DNA from: Adineta vaga
Taxonomy: Eukaryota > Rotifera
Direction of reading: 5' to 3'
DNA: 64,000 bases
Assembly (NCBI GenBank): GCA_021613535.1
Contig: CP075492.1
Coordinates: 10,044,001 to 10,108,000 of the forward strand
Shown here: positions 33,590 to 43,734 of the stretch, in pieces
Layout: each line of letters starts with the position of its first letter
Position numbering within the stretch: the stretch's first letter is position 1
Notes under the pieces: generated by a model
What the model was told of the DNA's origin: nothing
Database searches by the model: none
Seen by the model: only the letters and a program-made list of their open reading frames with translations
Translations under genes and position numbers: made by a program

Positions 33590-35110
33590 ATAATTTCTCA
33601 TAGATCGATACACTCCTCCCAAGCAACTATAGGTACCCACGAATGCACGATGAGTTGGAGGAAGAGTTTGTTCATAGATTTTGTGTCCTTTCTCATAGTA
33701 TTCAAGTGCCTTTGAGTACTCTCCCATCTGTGAATACACGAGACCGATATAGCTGTAACTTGTAGCCAAATCAGGATGAGTCGGAGGAAGAACTTGCTCA
33801 TAGATTTTGTGTGCATTCTCATAGTATTCAAGTGCTTTTGAGTACTCTCCCATCTGTGAATACACTCCACCGATGTTGCTGTAACTCGTAGCCAATGAAG
33901 GATGAGTTGAAGGAAGTGCTTGTTCATAGATTTTGTGTGCATTCTCATAGTATTCAAGTGCTCTTGAGTACTCTCCCATGTCTGAATACACTCCACCGAC
34001 GTTGCTGTAACTTGTAGCCAATGAAGGATGAGCGGGAGGAAGTGCTTGCTCGTAGATTTTGTGTCCTTTCTCATAGTATTCAAGTGCTTTTGAGTACTCT
34101 CCCATCTGTGAATACACTCCACCGATGTTGCTGTAACTCGTAGCCAAATGAGGATGAGTCGGAGGAAGAGCTTGCTCATAGATTTTGTGTGCATTCTCAT
34201 AGTATTCAAGTGCTTTTGAATACTCTCCCATCTGCGAATACACTCGACCGACGTTGCTGTAACTTGTAGCCAAATGAGGATGAGTCGGAGGAAGAGATTG
34301 TTCATCGATTTTGTGTCCTTTCTCATAGTATTCAAGTGCTTTTGAATACTCTCCTATCTGTGAATACACTTGACCGATGTTGTTGTAACTTGTAGCCAAA
34401 TGAGGATGAGTCGGAGGAAGAGCTTGCTCATAGATTTTGTGTGCATTCTCATAGTATTCAAGTGCTTTTGAATACTCTCCTATCTGCGAATACACTCGAC
34501 CGACGTTGCTGTAACTTGTAGCCAAATCAGGATGAGTCGGAGGAAGAGCTTGCTCATAGATTTTGTGTGCTTTCTCATAGTATTCAAGTGCTTTTGAATA
34601 CTCTCCCATGTCTGAATACACGAGACCGATGTTGTTGTAACTAGTAGCCAATGAAGGATGAGTTGAAGGAAGTGCTTGTTCATAGATTTTTTTTGCGTTC
34701 TCATAGTATTCAAGTGCTTTTGAGTACTGTCCCATGTCTGAATACACGAGACCGATGTTGTTGTAACTTGCAGCCAAATCAGGATGAGTTGGAGGAAGAG
34801 ATTGTTCTCGGATTTTTTGTGCGTTCTCATAGTATTCAAGTGCTTTTGAGTACTCTCCCATGTCTGAATACACGAGACCGATGTTGTTGTAACTTGCAGC
34901 CAAATCAGGATGAGTTGGAGGAAGAGATTGTTCTCGGATTTTTTGTGCGTTCTCATAGTATTCAAGTGCTTTTGAGTACTCTCCCATGTCTGAATACGCG
35001 AGACCGATGTTGCTGTAGCTTGTAGCCAATGAAGGATGAGTTGAAGGAAGTGCTTGCTCGTAGATTTTGTGTGCTTTTTCATAGTATTCAAGTGCTTTTA
35101 AGTACTCTCC
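33590..35110 (-). repeat. 12 tandem 126-bp TPR-coding units
   Basis: Within the ART-TPR gene, twelve consecutive units encode variants of ALEYYE-NAHKIYEQ-LPPTHP-LATSY-NIG-VYS-MGEYSK. DNA similarity is high, and alternate units share blocks (for example two adjacent units with KIREQSLPPTHPDLAASYNN). This indicates recent duplication and gene conversion. The high similarity also keeps a second reading frame open, so long spurious frames appear. Confidence 0.9.
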
Positions 35111-36465
35111 CATGCCTAAATACACGAGACCTAGTTGACGATTGAGAAAAGCGATTTCATCCGAGTTATTCTCAGCTGTATTTGTCAAAAGCAGTAGGTA
35201 CAGAGATTTAGCTTGTTCCAAATCAGCAGATTGAAGTAGTAAATTGGCCAATCGATGCCATCCAGTTGATCCTGAAATCTCCTTTCGGATCGTTTCAGTA
35301 AGTTTTTGCAGTTGGTGGTCGTTATTGTCAGTTAGAGTTAGTTCTATTTCAAATATGTTGGTAGTATTGCGAAGTCCGTATACGTTCTCAATGCGAAAAA
35401 TGGAGTTCATTGAAAAGAGAATCTCTTTCTCCCTTCCATTGTAATAACCTTCCTTATCGATGACAGTAAATGGTGAAGACGGGCATGTGGAATCAATTTT
35501 CATTATAAATAGAACTCCAACATGATCAGGTTTTTTGAAAGCTTTCTTGGCGAATCTTTGTGACACGTCGCGGTCTTGACTAGTAGATAAATAGCTATTG
35601 AACGACAAAAGACCACCACACGACTCTTGTAGTTTCATGAAGTCTGCTTTTGATAAACCCTGTCCACGATAGAGAATCATTTGCGTCGGAAAAGAATGTC
35701 TTTGTTCTAAATACAGCTGTTCGATATGACGATGGAGATGTTGAATGAATATGCCCATCATTACTATGCTATTTGTGTTAAATGTGCGCAATGCTTGGTT
35801 GAGTACATGATAAGTAAAGCATTCTCGAGTGTACCACCAGATAGGACTGCGTGTGTCATACTCTCGTTCGAACTCATCAATAATTTGCAATTCCCTATTG
35901 TTATCATGATAAATTACACGGCATTTATTAGCTAGTTTATGAATTTCATTTTCATCTTATTCAATCTCCAGAATCGTCTCTTTGAATAATGTAGTGTACA
36001 TAAATGTTGGATCTAATTCATCAGGATTTCGAGCATTTGTCATAGTAATTGGTGTTGAATCCCGATCACATACTCGAACATCTTCGTGTAGTACTTCACA
36101 AAGCGATCGTATATCTGTGAAAACACCTTTGATCTTTTCCCAATCTTCCACCCACTGTTCATGTTCTGATCGATTGCCACAGAATATGTAGATAGAATCA
36201 ATTTGTGACATTTGATGAACACGAGGTACATAATTAAATCCTAGAGTTTCTGATGCAATCATGAAAATATTTTCATCTTTGATTCCACGAATAAAATCTA
36301 CACATTCATCTGGATTTGTAAATGTTTTAATTGTGTGGACAATCCGTTGTAGTTCTGTCAGTGAACGTTTGCAATCTTCATTCGTTTGATCAATAGATGG
36401 ATCAAGCCAGATTACAAAGAAGTTTTGAGCAATTGTTATGCGTTCTGTCGGTAGAAGTCTTTTTA

Positions 36466-37504
36466 CTAACAAAAGAAAGTATATGTGTCAGTAAATGAAT
36501 AGAATAGTAATCGCTTAATCCCAGTTTCGTTTACGATAATTTGCTTAGCAGAAAGTCCACTAAAATATTCGTAACAAACTTGAGGAAAGAAGTATCCGTG
36601 ATATAAAGATCCACGCTTTATTTGACTCCTTCACGCAACAAGCCAATAGTCACATACAAGACATACACTGATTTAGAAAGCATAGAACAATAGAAGAAGG
36701 ATGACAGATCACATAGATGCCAAGAAGAACTTAAAGATTATATATTTTGTTAGAATGTTCTTCGTAAAAAAATAGGTTTTAATGTAGAATGAATCTACAA
36801 ACACTATAGCCCATGGGATCTTCCAGTTGAATGCGGTCAATCCCGTAGAAATCTTCTCAAGGCGCAATCTCATCGATAAAGTTGTCACATGCACTGTCGT
36901 TCGTATACTATCTCTTTTCTCAGCTTTAATCACCTTTCTTCTCTACCTTGGGTGTCTTTATTTCATGATATTGTCTGTTTTTTTGTCGAGGATGTCCCGT
37001 TTGGTGTTTATGCGCGTGTATTTCTACATATATTCTGAAATGAACATTCAGATGAATTTCAAAAAAAAATAGACGTCTAATGAAAGTCAAAGTTTGAGAC
37101 GTCGACTTCATTAACTCTAGGGAAGGAAAGACCTCTCATTAACAAGTTTCCTCATGAAATTTAGATCTTTTGGATGCACTTTATACAAGGAATATATACC
37201 CTACAACATCGTTATGTAGAATGCGATGATTTTGAGGACGTCTGTAGACTAACATGCTGCCTTTTTAGGCGTACTTTATCGGAAATATTTATACGTTCAA
37301 GAAAAAGATTTCTTATCAAAGGTCGAATGAATTTGAAAATTGCAGTGAAAATGCGAAAGTAAGACCTTTTTATACAGAGTATTTAATGAAATGTTTGAAC
37401 AACTAGTGTCGATATCCTTTTTTTTTGTACTTTATTCATCGAATGGTTATGAGAATAGCAGGAGATGATCTTCAAACAATACTATGATTGATCTTTTTGT
37501 TTAC
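36466..37504 (-). other. Intron 1 of the ART-TPR gene (1.04 kb)
   Basis: Donor GTAAAC after codon 78 and acceptor TTGTTAG fit in phase 1. No further exon is evident inside. The join is inferred from phase only, so an extra small exon or a different first exon is possible. Confidence 0.5.
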
Positions 37505-37895
37505 CTTTTGCTGACGAAGATAATGCATCTCTGATTGTTAGCGAATGATTTGTGTCATATTGGAAAGTATGGCACAGTGGTTGTTCCGTTGTTGTATCGT
37601 GACAGTTCAAACTTGTCGTTGATTTTATTCCTGCCAATGACGGTTTGATTAATTTGTCATCGTTAGAACGATTTAGTGCTATGCTGGTGTTCGCTTTATC
37701 GGCATCGTTGTCACCACGTGTGTATGTCGTCTTTTCCATACTGTGTACTTTAATTACTATGCTATAAAATGTGAGACTGTGAATTCTTTTGTATTAGAAA
37801 TAAGTTCACGGGAAATTTGATTTTGCCACAAACTCAAACTTACTCAGATATTATATAAAAATAAAGACATTGATTGGTTATACATACAAACTAAA

Positions 37896-37915
37896 GGGGA
37901 GGGGAGGGGTGGCGC
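37896..37915 (+). other. G-rich run, possible G-quadruplex
   Basis: Three GGGG runs separated by single A residues, then TGG (GGGGAGGGGAGGGGTGG). It is conspicuous in an AT-rich window and lies about 160 bp upstream of the ART-TPR start. A two-layer or vacancy-type quadruplex is possible. Confidence 0.4.
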
Positions 37916-39989
37916 AAGCACGTACTCACAGATAGAGGTGAGTGATTTGCCTTAACTTAGAATTAAGTTAAGTTTTCACCTAAATAACGTAAATATCACT
38001 TATTTTCCCTAGGGATGTTCATGAATTTAGTGAGATTCTAACAAGATTTACAGCCCACTATAGTATTCCTAATTTCTATTCAGACTTAAAAAACACAATT
38101 AGCGTGGATCGAACAGATTCGCTCACTCTTTTCTGAAATAAAAAAATACATTATTGCATGCTTGCATAGAAAATTCAGTCCGAAGTTGTAAGTTTTTTTC
38201 GAATCAATATAGTCATACTCTTCACAAGATCTTCTATAGGAATTTAGAGCTTGACATCAAGGAGCAAAGGTGGTTTCAAAGTAAGACAGAATACATTTTT
38301 CCGTATAGTATTGGAATTAATGCTTCATGTATAGATTTTACAGATTCACAGAAGCGATTTTCCGAATAATAAAATATATTTTCTTACGCTTTCAAGTTTG
38401 CTGTAGAACGTGATATAAACGTTCATTTCAAATTCTGAAACAAATATTTTTGCCGGAAGTGTCACGTTTCGTGGACAAATGCATATACAGATAATTAAAT
38501 ATACTTACGATAGAAATTAATGCTGAAATATATTGAAGTTGTTTTCGTGTATGTACGAAGCAAGTCCCTTCATATCTTTATATTCAATAAAGTTATTTGG
38601 TTTTTTCCAAGTAGTGTTTATTCAAGTGAATCAACGAACCATGCAATAGCATACACATGGTGGAAGCAGAGTGTGAATGAATGTCTTATTTGTATTTGTT
38701 TTTCGTAATGGTGCATTACACAATTTCTCTTTCCTTTCCTTGCCCAATATAAGAAAAATCAAACGTGTATATACAACGTAAGTAAATGTATGATACCAGC
38801 TTGGTTTGAATAAACCGACAGATATTAAGCATTTTTACACTCCATATAATCCTTTGTTTCAGAAAAAAAATTCTGAATAAAACTGGTCTTTGATTCAGAT
38901 TCCTAGTCCTTGATAACCGTTTGGTAAAACTTTCTCCGAAATGAATATTAATAAACTAGCGGCAGATTCACATTGTTCGGTCTCAATCACCCGTAGGTCA
39001 AACCTTATTAAACAAGTATAGTGATTTTTTATGGGTTTAGTGCATACTGAATTCTGATTGGCTTGGATACACAGACAAACTTCAAGCATTTTATCGTTGT
39101 ATTTAAACGTCATATAACGGTTTCGTTCAGAAAAGGGAATTACGAATCTTGTTAGAATTTCACTAAATTCGAGAACTTTCCTAGGAAAATAGGTGATACG
39201 TGCGTTGTTTTGGTAAGTTTTTGAGTATTATTGGAATATATCGCATCTTAAGATTCTAAGAAGCAGACAGATGTATAAAGTATGCTTTCATTAGACGGTC
39301 TGAACTAAAACTAACAGCAAATTATAGGACTTTCATTGAGAAAAAGTAATTGACCTTTTCCAACTTTTTGTACCTTTACGGTCGGATGTTGCCAAAGGGC
39401 AACATTCTTGTACTGTGTTCTTCAACTATACTTTTAACAATGTATGACAATCATATAGAAATGATTTATTGCTTTAAAATGGTTTTGTAAAAATCTTAAA
39501 CGAAGAATTAAAGTTATACAGACGTATGTGATAGAGATGAAAACCTAGCTAAAACTGCCTTTTAGAATTCTAGTAAACGCAGATATTCACATGAATTTTT
39601 TTTCTAAAATCTCAATTATCTTGCGTAATTATCAGGAACTTTGAAACTATAGATAAGAAGTAAAGAATGGACTTCATTTACATTTCTGCAAACACATTGT
39701 TTTACAGAAATCATCTAAAACAGATATCGAAGCAATTTATTTCTGATATTAATATAACGCAATGATAATGATCCTTTATATGTGTTTCAAATCATTCGAA
39801 ATCACGTCAAAAGCAAACGCTAATTCAGTTAATCAACATGAAATGCTAACATTGATAATCAATTGAAGAATATAGCAGTAGGAAAAATCAATGGTAGCAA
39901 TCAAAGTTACGTCAGTATGATAGCTATTTGCGATGCTCAAGGCAAACTGATTCGATCACAATATATGCAAGCGTGACAAAAATAATTTT

Positions 39990-40393
39990 AATATCTTTCT
40001 TTCATATTACTAGTGTCTGTAGACATATTCAATCAAATGTTATTGCTGATGAAGAAAATGGTCAATATTCTTCTTCTCTCACTCTTTTTACGTCTCATGT
40101 TACATTGAGAGCTATGACAGAGTTTTCAATAATAAAAGAACTACAAACGCAGACTGTCATTAATAGATATCAACCAATGTTTGACTGACTTGATTTTCCA
40201 TAATATTATACGTAAAGTACAAAAAAATAATATTCAAGGAGTTTGGATTAGAATTAAACAAATCTATAAATTTCAAATTGTTCTATTGACTATCGAAATT
40301 ATTCGTATTATTGAAACAATCTATTTTGCATTAACCAACAGGAGAATTGATAAAAATAATTACAGAAATTATTTCAATCTTAAAAGTATTTAA
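39990..40393 (+). pseudogene. Possible coding relic with frameshift
   Basis: A frame open to a TGA at 40186-40188 is followed, after a one-base shift, by another open frame to 40391 (TDLIFHNIIRKVQ onward). Amino-acid composition looks coding-like across the shift, but I recognise no family, see no start and no clear upstream exon. Low confidence. Confidence 0.22.
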
Positions 40394-41635
40394 GACAGAT
40401 CAACCTATATTATCATTTTTACTGCAGAGCTTATAACATCAATCGATTTTGAAACATCATGGATTGTCTAAGTTTAAATTATTCATAAAAATACTGTTCA
40501 TGATTAACATAATTAAAGATATTTTCGTCTGTCTATCTTCACATAATACACTAAATAAATATTACGTAGAGATTGCATCTCATTCTATAAATATCAAAGT
40601 ATATAATCGTCATTTAGTTAACTTGTAGTTGTTAGACAGCCAATGATGTCTAGTATTTGATTTGATGAATCCTGTACAAAATTGCAACATGACTATTGAT
40701 CATTAAGAGTTAGAAAGAGAAAAAAAACTTTAGTTTCGTGCTATTGCAATGATGAATGATCTCTTCGAAATACTACGTAAATAAGATTAGTAAAGCGAAG
40801 AGAGAACGAGAAAGAGAGGAAAAAGATTTGCATGAATGATGAGTGTCTCTGAGATAAGTGCTAACATTAGACATGAGCAAACGAATGATGATATTTTTAA
40901 CGGAGATCAGTAGTGATTGTGTAAGTTGATTTCCATAATGAAAACAATTTTGTTAGCGAAGAAGTTAGTCTATAACGATAATTACGCATACAACAGCGTC
41001 AATATATTTGTAGGTTTTTTTTTTAATTTTTTCGTAATTACATTCACATCGAGCATAACAGTTTTAATTGAATAGAATAGTAGATTGCTGTAACGCATAT
41101 CGAAAAGTTCTTCCTAAAATTAAATAGTCATTTAGTGATATTTTCTTTCAACATTCTCAAGATTTATTCTTATCATCGAGAGAAATGTAAGAAATGTGCA
41201 CTCGCAATGTGGTCATGGTTGTCAACCCTGCATTGTTATTGTAATTCAATTTTTAAAATTTCAGAAATAAAATTATATCCTGATCTATTTCAATATTACC
41301 TCTAGTCAAAAACTTACTTTACATAAAACTATTCTTTATTCATTGAATAAATTTAAACTAAAAATAGAAGAATCTATATACCCTCGTTTTTTGTGTTAAC
41401 TATCTTTCTTTTTCAGTTTGTTTCATAGTGTACAAGATAAATGTACTTACATTTTCTATAATAAATTCTATTTGACTAGTGTTGATATGTTATGCTAGAA
41501 ACCAATTTTATCAAAGAAGAAAGAAAATGTTCTTTCATGCTTTGGGACAAAGAGAATACTAATCATTTTTTTGATTATATTATTATTATACATGCACAAA
41601 TAGTTTTAGATGTGATCAGACGAAAATAACATTTC

Positions 41636-42728
41636 ATGTTCCCATCGTTATCTAATGCCAGCTGGTCAAATTCTGAACAAGTGACAACTAATAATAATAC
41701 GTTCACTAAACATTTATCATCCTCAACTATCATTCATCGAATAAGTTTTATTCTATCGACTGTAAGTAATTGTATAATATGAAGGTAATCTATTCAGGAA
41801 CAAGTTAAAATAGAGAAATCACCTGTGGGGATAAGAGTTAGTCTTAACGATTAGCCTTGTGAATCTTTTGAGTTTCTACTACGCTCAATTGAAGAGAGGT
41901 TGGACCATTCTTAATATATAATCATAACTTCTGTTGACACATAACTTCACTTCAATTCACGCATATATCAAATAATTGTTTTGTCCTTCATATTGTTGCT
42001 TATACTATTTTATTTCTTCTTAGATTGTTCTCTTTTGGGTCTTCTTCTTTATAATCTATTTTACAAGTCGTCTTCTCATTCGATTGATATCCATTTTACA
42101 ACGTTATCATTTCAATCGATCATTAACATCAAATAAAAAGGTTTGTCAAGCATTTGTTATTTCATCAAATCAATACGGATCGTTTCAATCAAAGCACACG
42201 CTGAGTCGTACAAATAGTTTCTTCTCAAATAATTATGTTGTAGTGACCAATGAACCGATGCCAAGTACGTCGAATTGTGAAGCAATTCATTTAACAATCA
42301 ATCAATATTCGAATCTTATTGAAAATTCTCACTATCAACAAGAATCCAAAGCAAGTCTATTAGAACATTACTTGACGACATACAATCCACTGCAAATTGA
42401 TCTAAGCAATTCAAGTCAAGAAACGATTACAACATCAGATATCAAGATTACTACTTCTGAAGAGATACCAAGTGAAACGGATACTCAACCATTAGATAAT
42501 TGTTATCCACTTCAGTGTACAAATAAACAAAAATTATATCGCAAAGGACGATATGTTCGCTTGAAAGAATCCGAATGTTGCTCGACTATGATAAGTATTA
42601 CAGAAGATCATCTTTCGGAATGTAGTACTAAATTAACTACTACTATTCTACCTATTGTTATGGTAACAGATTGTTCTGACAGTCAACGATTACATACGGA
42701 TATCATTGAAATGAATGAGGACGAATAA
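41636..42728 (+). CDS. Single-pass membrane protein with long cytoplasmic tail
   Basis: Two exons, 41636-41761 and 42024-42728, join in phase 0 (GTAAGT donor, TTCTTAG acceptor) and give 276 aa. The N-terminal 42 residues are Ser/Asn/Thr-rich with N-glycosylation sequons (NAS, NNT) and no signal peptide. The second exon opens directly with a strong hydrophobic helix (IVLFWVFFFIIYF) followed by Arg residues, predicting N-out/C-in topology. The ~210-residue tail is Ser/Thr-rich with a Cys-containing basic patch (YRKGRYVRLKESECC) and an acidic end. I recognise no family. The second exon has no ATG before residue ~120, which supports the short first exon. Confidence 0.58.
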
Positions 42729-43230
42729 GAAGAAATTTCCATTTAATGAACTTGAAATATTGTTTATCAATTGATTTTATTAAAAAGTTAAGAGAATGTC
42801 AAGAAAAATGATCATTTGATATTTGACACACGCTCGATAAGAGAATTATTTACAAGGTACACATATTCTCTCTCCTGATCGGATTATTATATGACCATAA
42901 AATAGTAAAGCAATTCACTTTTCAATGAGCAGTTTTATGCACTCATTTTGATTGATTCTTACAACAAGGTTAATATTCCCATGACAGATCATGGGAATGA
43001 TCATGTTTTTCTTCTTTTTGTAACAGTACTTCTTTTTTTATTGGAAATAATAATTTCTCTCACTCTCTCTTTTTCTCGCTACGTTCATAACCGACGAGTG
43101 TAGTCTTCAACATCATTGAACACGAAGTGATCGATTTCTTTTCTCTCTTTCCATCTCTCTCTCTCTCTCTTCGTCCTTTCGCTCACCCTAATTTTAGGTT
43201 ACTGTTTCTCTCGTTCGTCGCTTGACTGGA

Positions 43231-43256
43231 TTATATATATATATATATATATATAT
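43231..43256. repeat. AT microsatellite
   Basis: A pure TA dinucleotide run of about 13 units in the upstream region of the 1809-aa gene. Confidence 0.85.
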
Positions 43257-43581
43257 CTACATGTATAATATAAGTACGAATGTGTATGTCTTCTTCTTCT
43301 CATCCATTGAACATATATATTCTAACGAGACGAGCAGACGATTGTGAGAATAAACTGACGAGACTGGTCAGTGAACACGACCCACAATTCTCCACTATCG
43401 GCATTTGTCTTTTCTTCTCGTTTTCTCTTCTCTTCGTGTTGTTCTATAATTGAACACATCGACCTTCTATTCGTCGTATATACGCATTCGCGTTCGCATA
43501 CGAAAAAAAAAGAGAAAAAGAAACTTCCGCTTGAATATGCTCACCGTCCACACAATGATATGAATATTGTTGCTTCCCACA

Positions 43582-43617
43582 CATTCATTCATTCATTCAT
43601 TTATTTCATTCATTCAT
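43582..43617. repeat. ATTC tetranucleotide repeat
   Basis: ATTC/CATT repeats with one interruption (TTATTT), in the leader about 120-150 bp before the 1809-aa ATG. Confidence 0.75.
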
Positions 43618-43734
43618 ATCGACGTGAACATCTATAACATATAGAAGTGGTTCGTTTTATTCATTGATCAGTTTTTCTTCACTACGTGTGAATACGAATA
43701 TTAGCATTTCTATTACTACGAGTTTATCTTTATT

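Larger units (their letters stand above)
33095..37739 (-). pseudogene. ADP-ribosyltransferase-TPR fusion gene with one in-frame stop
   Basis: Two exons (37505-37739, 33095-36465) give a 1202-codon frame broken only by TAA at 35957-35959 (codon 248). Order: a low-complexity N-terminus; a receiver-like region (about 80-245, FFVIWLDPSI to SIYIFCGN); an arginine-type ADP-ribosyltransferase domain with R-S-E elements, Arg345 (LYRGQG), SFNSYLSTS at 367-375 and the EKE motif at 424-426; then kinesin-light-chain-type TPRs, 12 near-identical 42-residue units plus about four divergent ones. The ART family moves ADP-ribose from NAD to arginine; this is family knowledge. I associate this architecture with bdelloid rotifers. 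Frame is kept on both sides of the stop and all motifs are intact, so the lesion is recent, polymorphic, an error, or read through. Confidence 0.75.
37740..41635. other. Gene-poor region, 3.9 kb
   Basis: The longest stretch without a supportable gene. It contains a G-rich run at about 37896-37915, a possible coding relic at 39990-40393, and otherwise AT-rich sequence with scattered short frames. No transposase, reverse transcriptase, terminal repeat or tRNA was found by eye. Confidence 0.5.
42729..43734. promoter_or_regulatory. Promoter/leader region of the 1809-aa gene
   Basis: About 1 kb containing CT tracts (43060-43075, 43140-43172), an AT repeat (43231-43256) and an ATTC repeat (43582-43617) close to the ATG. 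CT/GA tracts recur in front of several genes here, so this is the likely promoter and 5' leader. No TATA box is certain. Confidence 0.4.

Noticed and set aside
33598-35091. Long second-frame ORFs on the minus strand (245 and 203 codons) and a 124-codon plus-strand ORF across the TPR array
   Set aside because: They are shadows of the 126-bp repeat, whose length is a multiple of three, so an open alternative frame is repeated in every unit. Composition is repetitive and no start or domain is present.
35930-36005. A short intron (GTACAC to ACTAG) that could remove the in-frame TAA of the ART-TPR gene
   Set aside because: The join would create another stop directly (AT + C|TAA) and delete conserved residues, so it does not rescue the frame.
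38100-38125. tRNA-like GATCGAACAGATTCG segment
   Set aside because: No matching acceptor, D or anticodon stems around it; not a tRNA.
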